In this document: positions 41,821 to 51,171 of the stretch, piece after piece
Layout: each line of letters starts with the position of its first letter
How positions within the stretch are numbered: position 1 is the stretch's first letter
NCBI GenBank assembly: GCA_029959285.1
Contig: JASCOE010000009.1
Span: 124,001-188,000, forward strand
DNA: 64,000 bases
From: Flavobacteriaceae bacterium PS02337
GTDB taxonomy: Bacteria > Bacteroidota > Bacteroidia > Flavobacteriales > Flavobacteriaceae
Direction: 5' to 3'
Notes under the pieces: model-generated
The model's database searches: none
What the model saw: the letters and a program-made list of their open reading frames with translations, nothing else
What the model was told of the DNA's origin: nothing
Translations under genes and position numbers: made by a program

Positions 41821-42000
41821 ATGAAAACAAACAAGCAGCAAAGACAATTTAGCTCTTACAGAAACCGCCTCAACAGTTCTTTACTTAGAATGTTGAATCG
41901 TTTTTATAATAGTAAAAGTCCGCTTTGTTTTGATGTTTTCCAATGTTCAAAAGCCGAGCACGAGAAGCTGCCGATTATATTTGCCAATATTAGGGTTTGA
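41821..42000 (+). CDS. Small basic ORF, possible leader or leaderless gene
   Basis: 59 aa, MKTNKQQRQFSSYRNRLNS, rich in Arg, Asn and Ser with two Cys (PLCFDVFQCSK). No family recognised, no signal peptide. The ATG follows the -7 element directly, and the speA start is 71 bp after its stop. Could be a real small protein, a leader peptide or chance. No RBS can be assessed as the transcript may be leaderless. Confidence 0.4.
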   Translation: MKTNKQQRQFSSYRNRLNSSLLRMLNRFYNSKSPLCFDVFQCSKAEHEKLPIIFANIRV

Positions 42001-42070
42001 ATTTTAGATTTAGCACCGAAAAAACACTAAATTTAAGTTATAAATACAATCTCTAAAAGTTGACAAATAA

Positions 42071-43474
42071 ATGAATACAAAATATTCTGATCTAATAAAC
42101 CAAACATACTACTTTCCACAAGAGGAATTTAAATTAAACAAAGACAATCTTCAGTTTCATAACATCGATTTGATGAAACTTGTTGAACAATATGGTACAC
42201 CATTAAAGTTTACTTATTTACCTCAAATTTCTGAAAATATCAACAAGGCAAAATCTTGGTTCAGAAAATCAATGGAAAAGAATAAATACGACGCAAAATA
42301 CTATTATTGCTATTGTACAAAAAGTTCTCATTTTGAGTATATTATGAATGAGGCTTTCAAGAATAACATTCACATAGAGACATCATCTGCTTTTGATGTT
42401 AATATTGTAGAAAACTTACTTGAAAACGGTAAAATCAATAAAAGTACGTACGTTATCTGTAATGGTTTCAAAAGAGACGAATACATCAGCAATATTGCGA
42501 GATTAATCAATAGTGGACACAAAAATACTATTCCGATTATTGATAATTACGAAGAATTAGATTTGCTTCAGGCAGAAATTAAAGGAAAATTCAAAATTGG
42601 AATCCGTATTGCTGCAGAAGAAGAGCCTAAATTTGAGTTTTATACTTCAAGATTAGGTATTGGTTACAAAAACATTGTTTCTTTCTATAAAAAACAAATT
42701 CAGGAAAATGATAAATTAGAGCTTAAAATGCTTCACTTTTTCATCAATACTGGAATCAACGATACATCATATTACTGGAATGAGCTTGTAAAATGTATTA
42801 AAGTTTACATTGCTCTTAAAAAAGAATGCCCTACTCTAGATGGTTTGAACATTGGTGGAGGTTTTCCGATTAAGAATTCACTTGCTTTTGAATATGATTA
42901 CCAATATATGATTGATGAAATTATCAATCAGATTAAAATTGCCTGTGATGAAGCTGAAGTTGATGTTCCTAATATTTTTACGGAATTTGGATCATTTACT
43001 GTAGGCGAAAGCGGTGGTGCAATCTATCAGATTTTGTATCAAAAACAACAAAATGATAGAGAAAAATGGAATATGATCGACTCATCTTTCATTACCACTT
43101 TACCAGATACTTGGGCTATAAACAAACGTTTTATTATGCTGGCGGTTAATCGTTGGAATGATACTTACGAACGGGTTCTGTTAGGAGGTTTGACTTGTGA
43201 TAGTGACGATTATTACAATTCTGAACAAAACATGAACGCCATTTATTTGCCAAAGTACAATAAAGAAAAACCTTTATATATTGGTTTCTTTAATACTGGC
43301 GCTTATCAGGAAACAATTGGAGGATACGGAGGTTTGCACCACTGTCTAATCCCGCAACCAAAACATATTTTAATTGACAGAGACGAAAATGGAATTTTGG
43401 CAACTGAGGTTTTCTCAGAACAACAGACTTCAGATGACGTTTTAAAGATTTTAGGATATAAAAAAAAGTTGTAA
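42071..43474 (+). CDS. speA: Arginine decarboxylase, alanine-racemase-fold type
   Basis: 467 aa PLP enzyme that makes agmatine from arginine. The PLP lysine lies in YYYCYCTKSSHFEY (about 76-89). The PLP-phosphate loop is GLNIGGGFPIKNSLAFEYDY (about 256-275), and the C-terminal catalytic cysteine region is TCDSDD. It is shorter than the E. coli SpeA (about 630-660) but matches the flavobacterial members I recall. Substrate specificity (arginine over diaminopimelate) rests on family memory and on the neighbouring polyamine-type gene. Confidence 0.82.
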   Translation: MNTKYSDLINQTYYFPQEEFKLNKDNLQFHNIDLMKLVEQYGTPLKFTYLPQISENINKAKSWFRKSMEKNKYDAKYYYCYCTKSSHFEYIMNEAFKNNIHIETSSAFDVNIVENLLENGKINKSTYVICNGFKRDEYISNIARLINSGHKNTIPIIDNYEELDLLQAEIKGKFKIGIRIAAEEEPKFEFYTSRLGIGYKNIVSFYKKQIQENDKLELKMLHFFINTGINDTSYYWNELVKCIKVYIALKKECPTLDGLNIGGGFPIKNSLAFEYDYQYMIDEIINQIKIACDEAEVDVPNIFTEFGSFTVGESGGAIYQILYQKQQNDREKWNMIDSSFITTLPDTWAINKRFIMLAVNRWNDTYERVLLGGLTCDSDDYYNSEQNMNAIYLPKYNKEKPLYIGFFNTGAYQETIGGYGGLHHCLIPQPKHILIDRDENGILATEVFSEQQTSDDVLKILGYKKKL

Positions 43475-43583
43475 AAAAAACGACAAATTAAGTAATGTAT
43501 ATCTTTAGAAAATTCTTAATTTGCATTAACATCCAAAAAGGTTAAACTTTTTAATTCAAAAAAAAAAAACAAAAACAAAAGAA

Positions 43584-44552
43584 ATGAAAGGACCAATCAG
43601 TCAGTTTATTGAAAAACATTATTTGCATTTCAACTCTGCTTCATTAGTAGACGCTGCAAAAGCTTATGAGCAGCAATTAGCCGATAGCGCAAAGATGCTT
43701 GTGAGTATGGCTGGCGCAATGAGTACAGCTGAAATTGGTAAAATTTTTGCCGAAATTATTAGACAAGACAAAGTACATATTATCTCATGTACTGGTGCGA
43801 ATCTAGAAGAAGATATCATGAATTTAGTGGCTCATTCTCACTATGAAAGAGTACCTAATTACCGTGATTTAACTCCAGAAGACGAGTGGGCTTTATTAGA
43901 AAGAGGATTAAATCGTGTTACAGACACTTGTATTCCTGAGCATGAAGCTTTCCGTCGTTTACAAAAACACATTTACAAAATCTGGAAAGATGCAGATGAT
44001 AAAGGAGAACGTTATTTTCCGCATGAATTCATGTATAAAATGTTGTTATCTGGTGTTTTAGAAGAATATTACGAAATTGACTTAAAAGATAGCTGGATGT
44101 ATGCAGCTGCAGAGAAAAATTTACCAATTATCGTTCCAGGATGGGAAGATAGTACAATGGGAAATATCTTTGCTTCATACGTAATTAAAGGTGAATTGAA
44201 AGCATCTACCATGAAATCTGGTATTGAATATATGACTTACCTTGCGGATTGGTATTCAAAAAACAGTTCTAACGGAATTGGATTTTTCCAAATCGGTGGT
44301 GGTATAGCTGGTGACTTCCCTATCTGCGTTGTACCAATGTTGTATCAAGATATGGAAATGCACGATGTTCCATTTTGGAGTTATTTCTGCCAAATCTCAG
44401 ATTCAACAACTAGTTATGGTTCTTATTCTGGAGCAGTTCCAAATGAAAAAATCACTTGGGGTAAATTAGACATCAAAACCCCTAAATTTATTATTGAGTC
44501 GGACGCTACAATTGTTGCTCCGTTAATTTTTGCATATTTATTAGATTTATAA
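43584..44552 (+). CDS. Deoxyhypusine synthase-like protein
   Basis: 322 aa, NAD-dependent. The family's N-terminal FNSASLVDAAKAYEQQL, the nucleotide-binding SCTGANLEEDIMNLVAHSHYERVPNYRDLTPEDEW and the C-terminal catalytic lysine Lys294 in KITWGKLDIKTP (the enzyme-intermediate Lys of human DHS is in WGKI) are all present. Bacteria lack eIF5A, so the real reaction is different, probably transfer of a butylamine group to a polyamine, as suggested for bacterial homologues. Adjacent speA supports a polyamine role. Agmatinase is not found in between. Confidence 0.88.
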   Translation: MKGPISQFIEKHYLHFNSASLVDAAKAYEQQLADSAKMLVSMAGAMSTAEIGKIFAEIIRQDKVHIISCTGANLEEDIMNLVAHSHYERVPNYRDLTPEDEWALLERGLNRVTDTCIPEHEAFRRLQKHIYKIWKDADDKGERYFPHEFMYKMLLSGVLEEYYEIDLKDSWMYAAAEKNLPIIVPGWEDSTMGNIFASYVIKGELKASTMKSGIEYMTYLADWYSKNSSNGIGFFQIGGGIAGDFPICVVPMLYQDMEMHDVPFWSYFCQISDSTTSYGSYSGAVPNEKITWGKLDIKTPKFIIESDATIVAPLIFAYLLDL

Positions 44553-44560
44553 AATAATTT

Positions 44561-44971
44561 ATGAAAAGAGTTATAGTAGACTACGCTAAACTTACCAACG
44601 AAATTTTGAACCTTTTGGTTGAAAAATTTCCTGATGGTTATGACGACTCGGATGTAATCCGTTTTAGAAATGCTAAAAACGAATTGGTTGAAGCTGTTGA
44701 AGTTCGTACTGAAGATACAATTTACTTGGTAAAAATTAGTACTAAGCTTGCTGACAGAATTGAAAACTACGATGAAGATGATGACATTGATTTGGATGTT
44801 GATACAATCGAACCAGTAAAAGGTCTTGATCTTGACGATGATAGCGATGACGATGACGACGATGATGCAGTTGATAAACCAGATACTGATGGCGGAGATG
44901 ATGATGACGATGAAGACAGAGACCCGGATGATATTGCTGACGAAGACGATGATGAAGATGATGAAGATTAA
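44561..44971 (+). CDS. Small protein with long acidic Asp/Glu tail
   Basis: 136 aa, 8 bp after the DHS-like stop (likely one operon). The N-terminal 70 residues (RVIVDYAKLTNEILNLLVEKFPDGYDDSDVIRFRNAKNELVEAVEVR) form a compact alpha/beta domain; the last 65 are nearly all Asp and Glu with a few Gly, Pro and Lys. It has been called DNA primase in flavobacterial genomes, but there is no primase motif. The tail resembles that of RNA polymerase delta or other chaperone-like acidic tails. Real function unknown. Confidence 0.75.
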   Translation: MKRVIVDYAKLTNEILNLLVEKFPDGYDDSDVIRFRNAKNELVEAVEVRTEDTIYLVKISTKLADRIENYDEDDDIDLDVDTIEPVKGLDLDDDSDDDDDDDAVDKPDTDGGDDDDDEDRDPDDIADEDDDEDDED

Positions 44972-44993
44972 TTCATTTTCTTTAAAATAAATA

Positions 44994-45022
44994 AAAGGAA
45001 CTCAACTTGGGTTCCTTTTTTT
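44994..45022 (+). terminator. Intrinsic terminator after the acidic gene
   Basis: AAAGGAACTC / GGGTTCCTTTTTTT hairpin with an AACTT loop; T7 tail. Confidence 0.8.
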
Positions 45023-45109
45023 ATACCTATAAATACTTACTAATATTAAATTTTTATATTTATAAGATTATTCTTATTTTTAAACTTACGATATAAAAAT
45101 TACGCGCCC

Positions 45110-47227
45110 ATGACTTCAGAAATTTTACATGCAACGTTAAAAGAAAATTTTGGTTTTGAAAAATTCAGACCAAATCAGGAAACCATAATAAATACAATTC
45201 TTTCGGGGCAAGATACATTAGCAATTATGCCAACGGGAGGAGGAAAATCAATATGTTTTCAACTTCCGGCTTTAATTTTACCTGGAATTACGATTGTAAT
45301 TTCACCACTAATTGCTTTGATGAAAGATCAAGTAGACAGTTTAAAAACAAACGGAATTTCTGCTTGTTTCATAAATAGTTCACAATCATCACAAGAACAG
45401 CAATATTATATTGACAATTTAAAATCCAATACTTTTAAATTGGTATATATTGCTCCAGAAAGTCTTTCATATTTAGATATGGCTTTTAATGAATTGAATA
45501 TTAGTTTAATAGCAATTGATGAAGCGCACTGTATTTCTTCTTGGGGTCATGATTTTAGACCAGCTTATACAAATCTTGGTTATTTAAAAAGTCGCTTCCC
45601 TTCTACTCCAGTTTTGGCATTAACCGCAACTGCAGATAAAGCAACTAGTACAGATATTGTAAAACAGTTAAATTTAAAAAGGCCTAAAACTTTTATTGCT
45701 TCTTTTGATCGTAAAAATCTTAGTTTGGAAGTTCGTCCGGCATTAGATCGTGTTAAACAGATTATTGATTTTATTGAAGACAAACCCAATGAGTCAGGAA
45801 TTATTTATTGTTTGAGTCGTAAAACAACTGAAGAACTGGCTGAAAAATTAAGGAAAAATGGTATTTCTGCAAAAGCATATCATGCTGGTTTAGACAATGA
45901 AACTCGTGCTAAAACTCAAGATCAATTTATTAATGATGATTGTCAAGTGGTTTGTGCAACAATTGCTTTTGGAATGGGAATCGACAAATCGAATGTTCGT
46001 TGGGTTATTCATTACAATCTTCCCAAAAATATTGAAGGTTATTATCAGGAAATTGGACGTGCGGGACGTGATGGTTTGCCAGCCGAAACTCTTTTGTTTG
46101 AAAGTTACGCAGATGTAATTCAACTTCAGAAGTTTGCTTCAGATGGTTTGAATTCTGATATTCAATTAGCAAAATTAGATCGTATGAAACAATATGCGGA
46201 TGCCGTAAGCTGCCGTAGAAAAATCCTGCTTTCTTATTTTGGGGAATTGGTTACCGAGAATTGTGGAAACTGCGATATTTGCAAAAATCCGCCAACTTTT
46301 TTCGATGGGACGATTCTCGCGCAAAAAGCATTGTCGGCAATAACTCGTTTACAGGAATCTGAGCCTTTGACTGTAATTGTAGATTTTTTAAGAGGATCGA
46401 GAAACGCGTATATCTACGAAAAAAATTATCAAACGCTAAAAACGTACGGAATTGGCGATGATATTTCTTGGTACGACTGGAATCAATATCTAATTCAGCT
46501 AATAAATTTAGGTTATTGTGAAATTGCTTTTCATCAGCATAATAAAATCCTCCTTACTCCTTTTGCAAAAAAAGTTTTGTTTGAAGGAGAAAAAGTAAAA
46601 CTGACAACTGTTGTCAAAAAGGTCATTGATAAAAACGAAATTAAAGAATCAAAAGCCAAAACAGCTAAAAATTCGCTTTTTGAAACACTTCGAAAATTAC
46701 GTTACGAAATTGCTCAAGAAGAAGAAGTTCCTGCTTATGTAATTTTTAGTGATGCTTCATTAAGACAAATGGAAGTTTTAAGACCAATGACTGATGAAGA
46801 TTTCCTTGCGGTAGAAGGAGTTGGTAAAGCTAAATTAGAAAAATATGGAACTGAATTTATTAACGCGATAATTGAATTTCATAGAAATAAATCTGTAGTT
46901 AAAAAAGATAAGAAAGACAGTACTTATAAAAAAACGCTAGAATTATTTGAAAGCGGAATTTCTGTAGAAGAAATTGCAGAAAGAAGAAGCATTAGTCAAA
47001 CAACAGTTATTTCTCATCTTGCCAAATTATTTGTTGATGGTCATGATTTAGATTTGAGTCAATTTGTTTCTGATGAAGAAATTTCTAAAATTGAGAAAGC
47101 TCAAATTGAATTAGAAAAACCAAGTGCATTGAAACCGTACTTCGATTATTTTGAAGAAAAAATGTCTTATGATAAAATTCGATTTGGTTTGGCGTTTTTA
47201 GAGAGAAAGAATCAAACTATTGCATAA
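45110..47227 (+). CDS. recQ: ATP-dependent DNA helicase RecQ
   Basis: 705 aa. Motif 0 FEKFRPNQETIINTIL, Walker A PTGGGKSICFQLPAL (about 43-57), DEAH in LIAIDEAHCISSWGHDF (about 137), motif IV/V YAFGMGIDKSNVRWVIHYNLP-like IAFGMGIDKSNVRW, VI YYQEIGRAGRDGLPAETL. The RQC zinc-binding cysteines are C-x2-C in CGNCDIC. The C-terminal part includes HRDC-like and wing segments (MTDEDFLAVEGVGKAKLEKYG). Full length. Second RecQ paralogues are common in the phylum. Single gene; a repeat element follows. Confidence 0.95.
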   Translation: MTSEILHATLKENFGFEKFRPNQETIINTILSGQDTLAIMPTGGGKSICFQLPALILPGITIVISPLIALMKDQVDSLKTNGISACFINSSQSSQEQQYYIDNLKSNTFKLVYIAPESLSYLDMAFNELNISLIAIDEAHCISSWGHDFRPAYTNLGYLKSRFPSTPVLALTATADKATSTDIVKQLNLKRPKTFIASFDRKNLSLEVRPALDRVKQIIDFIEDKPNESGIIYCLSRKTTEELAEKLRKNGISAKAYHAGLDNETRAKTQDQFINDDCQVVCATIAFGMGIDKSNVRWVIHYNLPKNIEGYYQEIGRAGRDGLPAETLLFESYADVIQLQKFASDGLNSDIQLAKLDRMKQYADAVSCRRKILLSYFGELVTENCGNCDICKNPPTFFDGTILAQKALSAITRLQESEPLTVIVDFLRGSRNAYIYEKNYQTLKTYGIGDDISWYDWNQYLIQLINLGYCEIAFHQHNKILLTPFAKKVLFEGEKVKLTTVVKKVIDKNEIKESKAKTAKNSLFETLRKLRYEIAQEEEVPAYVIFSDASLRQMEVLRPMTDEDFLAVEGVGKAKLEKYGTEFINAIIEFHRNKSVVKKDKKDSTYKKTLELFESGISVEEIAERRSISQTTVISHLAKLFVDGHDLDLSQFVSDEEISKIEKAQIELEKPSALKPYFDYFEEKMSYDKIRFGLAFLERKNQTIA

Positions 47228-47232
47228 TTTGC

Positions 47233-47326
47233 CATTTCGACGAAGGAGAAATCTCACTCGCGACTCTACACAGATTGTTAGTTGTCATTACGGAAATTCT
47301 AGTGTAATTTCTCCTTCATCGAAATG
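47233..47326. repeat. Palindromic repeat element (CATTTCGACGAAGGAGAAAT arms)
   Basis: Arms at 47233-47252 and 47307-47326, 20 bp each with one mismatch, separated by 54 nt. This type of repeat (TTTCGACGAAGGAGAAATC) is, from memory, frequent in flavobacterial intergenic DNA. It follows the recQ stop. Confidence 0.7.
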
Positions 47327-47352
47327 ACAAGATTGCGAAATATTATTCAAAC

Positions 47353-47386
47353 AAAAAAACCTGTGAAAAAGTTCACAGGTTTTTTT
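47353..47386. terminator. Bidirectional intrinsic terminator
   Basis: AAAAAAACCTGTGAA / TTCACAGGTTTTTTT; lies between recQ and the convergent DinB gene. Confidence 0.9.
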
Positions 47387-47410
47387 GTTTGTATTTATAA
47401 ATTTTAAACT

Positions 47411-47926
47411 TTACAAATATCTTTCTTCAAAAACTTTTTGATGATGCTTTTGATGTCCGATTATTACAAAACCTAAAGCACGAACAGAAATTTGATTGTT
47501 TGAAGCAATTCCAATTCGCTTAAGTTGTTCTTCAGATAAACTTTTATAAAACAATAAAGTTGACTGTCTTAGCGCAGAAAGTTCTGTCAATAAATCTTGA
47601 ATACTTCTTTTATTTGAATCCGTACTATTCGCATAATCATCTTCTTCAAAACTTGGCAATGGTGTTTTATCATTTCTTGAAAAACGCAAAGCGCGATAAG
47701 CAAAAATTCGTTCACAATCTAAAATATGCTGAATAATATCTTTAATCGTCCACTTTCCTGGAGCGTATCGATAGTCAAATTTATCCATTGGGATATTCTG
47801 AACAAATCGAATAAAAGCATGAAGTGAAATTTCTAGTTCTTCAATCAAATCGCCGTCACCAGCTTCCTTGATATAATTTCCAAAATTACCCGAATATTCA
47901 TTTTCTACTAATTCTGCTACTTTCAT
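47411..47926 (-). CDS. DinB-family metal-dependent protein
   Basis: 171 aa from ATG 47926. A four-helix-bundle hydrolase fold; metal-binding His residues appear in KDIIQHILDCERIFAYRALRF and FVIIGHQKHHQKVFEERYL (H-x3-H type). Length normal. It lies 11 bp after the ppc stop on the same strand, so the two are probably co-transcribed; the functional link is unclear. Members often transfer thiols such as bacillithiol, with no proof here. Confidence 0.85.
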   Translation of the reverse strand: MKVAELVENEYSGNFGNYIKEAGDGDLIEELEISLHAFIRFVQNIPMDKFDYRYAPGKWTIKDIIQHILDCERIFAYRALRFSRNDKTPLPSFEEDDYANSTDSNKRSIQDLLTELSALRQSTLLFYKSLSEEQLKRIGIASNNQISVRALGFVIIGHQKHHQKVFEERYL

Positions 47927-47937
47927 AACTTTCAAAT

Positions 47938-50523
47938 TTAAGCTGAATTTCTACTAGCATTTGTATTCCCAAAAAGAGATCTCGTTACGATTTTCTCATA
48001 CACTTTAACCAATTCTTCGTCTGGAGTTTCTGATTTATTTAACTCATTGATTCTCAATAATGCATATTGCTGAATTGTCAATAATGGCAATACAATACGC
48101 TCTCTAATTTGAATCGATGCTATACCGTCAGGATAATTTTCCATCAAAGTTTTGTGATCTGCAATTTTCAACAAAAGACGTTTTGTTTCTGAGAATTCAT
48201 CGTAAATAATTTGCCAGAACTCACCAAATTCAGGATCGTTTCTCATATATGCTGTCAATGGCAGGAATGATTTTGCCAATGACATCATACTATTTTCTAA
48301 CAATGTTTTGAAAAACAATGAATTGTGATATAAATTACTCACTTTATCCCATTGTCCAGATTCTTCAAAATGTTTTAAAGCTGAACCAACTCCAAAGAAA
48401 CCTGGAACGTTTTGTTTCAATTGACTCCAAGAACCAACAAAAGGAATTGCTCTTAAATCAGCAAAATCTAAAGATTCAGATTTGCTTCTTTTTGAAGGAC
48501 GGCTTCCAATATTTGTTTTTGAGTAATATTTCAACGTACTCATTTTTTCCAAGTAAGGAATAAACTTTGGATGATTTTTAAAACTTAAATATTTCTCGTA
48601 ACCTAAATTCGCTAAATCAGTTAAGATTTGAGTTTCATCTGCGGTTAATTCGTTTTTACCTTTACTGAAAACCTGATTTGTAACACCAGCACTCAATAAA
48701 TTTTCAATATTATAACGGCAAGAATCTAAAGTTCCGAAATTAGAACTAATTGTCTGACCTTGAACAGTAATTTGAATTTCGTTATTCTCAATTTTTGGTC
48801 CTAATGAAGCGTAGAATTTATGTGTTTTTCCACCACCACGTGCTGGAGGTCCACCACGTCCGTCGAAGAAAATAGCTTTAATTCCGTATTTTCTAGAAAT
48901 TTCCGTTAAAGAAATTTTAGCCTGATAAATACTCCAGTTTGCCATTAAATAACCGCCATCTTTTGTTCCGTCAGAGAAACCAAGCATAATAGTTTGTTTG
49001 TTTCCTCTTTCTTTCAAGTGTTTAGAATATTCTGGATTCGTATACAATTGCTCCATAATAGAATGAGCATTTTGCAAATCGTCAACAGATTCAAAAAGCG
49101 GAATAATATCAACTGTAGGATTTTCCCAATTATTCAAACGAATCATTGCGAAAGTTTCCATTACGTTTAAGGCACTTTCATTATTACTAATAATGTAGCG
49201 GTTTGCACCTTCTTCTCCATTATTAGTTTGAATAGTTTTAATTGCTTGAACAGATTCTAAAGTTGATCTTGTAATTTCATTTTCAAAATCAGCAGGATTT
49301 AAATTTCCTTTTACTTTAGATAAAACATTGATTTTTTCATCTTCTGTTAATTCATAGTAATTTTCAGGAAAAATTGCTGAACCAGAATTCAGGTAATAAT
49401 TTACAACATCTTTAAAAACTGCATTATGGATTTTACTATTCTGACGAATATCTAAAGTCGCAAAATGAAATCCAAATAAGTTGATTTTTACTAAAAATGC
49501 TTCCAATTCATCTAAATATAAAGACTGATGTTTCTCAATAATTATAGTTCGGATTTTATCTAATTGAGTAAGCAATTCTTCTAGAGTGATAAAAATTTCT
49601 CCTTTAGAATAGAAAACAGAACGGTAAAGTTTATTTTCAAGTTCGGCTACCAAAGTGTCTACACCTGAGAAAGTTAACTTACGTTTTAGATTTCTCATTT
49701 CAACATAATAACACTTTAAAATTGAAGTACGCAAACGATCTGCAACTTTTAGTGTAATCTCTGTAGTAACAAACGGATTTCCATCACGGTCACCTCCTGG
49801 CCAGAAACCAAGTTTTATTAATTGGTTCTGAATTGGATTTCCTTCCATTATATTTTTTTGAAGGTAATGTACAATTTCCCCAGCTGTAGCGTAAAATACA
49901 TTTTCCAAATACCAAATCAAACTTACCGCTTCATCATACGGATTAGGTTTTTCGTTTTGAATAAAAGGAGTTTTACCAAGCTGCGCTAGTAATTGTTTGA
50001 TCTGCAAAAGATCATTTTGACGAATAGCTTCCGTCAAATCATTTATAATTCCTAAAACAGGTCCAGGATAAAACTGAGTCGGGTGAGCTGTTAAAACCGT
50101 ACGAACATTGAAATCTTCAAGAAATTGAATTAATTCGTCGTCTTTTTCTTTAGCATCCGATTTTTCTTTAATATCACGCAAAGATCCGCGTCCTTCCATG
50201 TTGTTAACTTCTGGAAAAGCAGCATCTTCAATAGCATCAAACAATACAATCTGACGCTCGATATATTGAATAAATCGAAACATTAAGTCGATTTTCTCCG
50301 TTTCTGAAGCGTTGTTTAGAAATTTATTTGAAAAGAAATCTACAATTTCTTTCGGTGTTTCTTGTTTTTTAAAGCCCGTTTCGCAAGTTTCTGTAAATAA
50401 AGGAAGTAAGACTCCCGTATTATCTATAGAATCAAAAGGTAATGTTATAAAAACACTATTATAAATGTGGTATTTTGAGAGAACATCTTGATTAAAACGT
50501 TCAATTTTTGGCAACGTATACAT
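47938..50523 (-). CDS. ppc: Phosphoenolpyruvate carboxylase
   Basis: 861 aa, makes oxaloacetate from PEP and bicarbonate, an anaplerotic step. The catalytic histidine region is VLTAHPTQFYPGPV (about 140-153), and the flexible active-site loop is FFDGRGGPPARGGGKTHKFYASLG (about 555-578). C-terminus ends with GNTNASRNSA (the family's conserved TxN-G tail is NTxxGxxxN; here SLFGNTNASRNSA). Full length. Distant from other TCA genes here. Downstream DinB gene is coupled. Confidence 0.96.
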   Translation of the reverse strand: MYTLPKIERFNQDVLSKYHIYNSVFITLPFDSIDNTGVLLPLFTETCETGFKKQETPKEIVDFFSNKFLNNASETEKIDLMFRFIQYIERQIVLFDAIEDAAFPEVNNMEGRGSLRDIKEKSDAKEKDDELIQFLEDFNVRTVLTAHPTQFYPGPVLGIINDLTEAIRQNDLLQIKQLLAQLGKTPFIQNEKPNPYDEAVSLIWYLENVFYATAGEIVHYLQKNIMEGNPIQNQLIKLGFWPGGDRDGNPFVTTEITLKVADRLRTSILKCYYVEMRNLKRKLTFSGVDTLVAELENKLYRSVFYSKGEIFITLEELLTQLDKIRTIIIEKHQSLYLDELEAFLVKINLFGFHFATLDIRQNSKIHNAVFKDVVNYYLNSGSAIFPENYYELTEDEKINVLSKVKGNLNPADFENEITRSTLESVQAIKTIQTNNGEEGANRYIISNNESALNVMETFAMIRLNNWENPTVDIIPLFESVDDLQNAHSIMEQLYTNPEYSKHLKERGNKQTIMLGFSDGTKDGGYLMANWSIYQAKISLTEISRKYGIKAIFFDGRGGPPARGGGKTHKFYASLGPKIENNEIQITVQGQTISSNFGTLDSCRYNIENLLSAGVTNQVFSKGKNELTADETQILTDLANLGYEKYLSFKNHPKFIPYLEKMSTLKYYSKTNIGSRPSKRSKSESLDFADLRAIPFVGSWSQLKQNVPGFFGVGSALKHFEESGQWDKVSNLYHNSLFFKTLLENSMMSLAKSFLPLTAYMRNDPEFGEFWQIIYDEFSETKRLLLKIADHKTLMENYPDGIASIQIRERIVLPLLTIQQYALLRINELNKSETPDEELVKVYEKIVTRSLFGNTNASRNSA

Positions 50524-50556
50524 AATCGTGTTATAGTTGGTTGGTTAATTAGTCAT

Positions 50557-50585
50557 AAAAAAACCCCAAGAATAAACTTGAGGTA
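50557..50585 (-). terminator. Terminator of the Lrp-family gene
   Basis: Minus strand: ACCTCAAG - tttatt - CTTGGGGT followed by T7. It lies 29 bp after the stop of the 50615 gene. Confidence 0.82.
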
Positions 50586-50614
50586 TATTTTAATATAGCA
50601 TTCAAGAAAAGTTA

Positions 50615-51094
50615 TTACATATTTTTGAAAATAGTATGCATCAAACGCTTCTTATCGTTTATACTTTCCTCTAATGAAATCATTGTTTCTGTTCTGTAAA
50701 CACCTTCGATATCGTCAATCATAAAGATAACTTCTTTCGCGTGTTTAGTGTCTTTTGCTCTAATTTTGCAAAAGATGTTGAATTTTCCTGTAGTTACAGA
50801 AGCTACAGTTACGAATGGAATTTGATTAATTCTTTCTAATACAAATTTAGTTTGAGATGTATTATTAAGGAAAACCCCAACATAAGCAATAAATGAATAA
50901 CCTAATTTATCGTAATCTAAGGCTAATGAAGACCCCATGATGATACCGGCATCCTCCATCTTTTTTACTCTAACGTGTACTGTACCAGCAGAAATCAATA
51001 GTTTTTTTGCAATGTCAGTAAACGGAACTCTCGTATTGTCTATTAACATATCTAAAATCTGGTGATCTACTTCATCTAAACGAAATTTACTCAT
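50615..51094 (-). CDS. Lrp/AsnC-family transcriptional regulator
   Basis: 159 aa. The N-terminal winged helix FRLDEVDHQILDMLIDNTRVPFTDIAKKLLISAGTVHVRVKKMEDAGII (about 4-52) and the RAM ligand-binding domain FIAYVGVFLNNTSQTKFVLERINQIPFVTVASVTTGKFNIFCKIRAKD (about 68-115) are both complete. Members sense amino acids. Single gene with its own terminator; the carboxypeptidase gene upstream lies 78 bp away on the same strand. Confidence 0.93.
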   Translation of the reverse strand: MSKFRLDEVDHQILDMLIDNTRVPFTDIAKKLLISAGTVHVRVKKMEDAGIIMGSSLALDYDKLGYSFIAYVGVFLNNTSQTKFVLERINQIPFVTVASVTTGKFNIFCKIRAKDTKHAKEVIFMIDDIEGVYRTETMISLEESINDKKRLMHTIFKNM

Positions 51095-51171
51095 AATTGT
51101 TTAATTAATATTACTAATTGCTATTACAAAGTATAAAATTATATATAAAAAACAACAAATTCACAAAAAAA

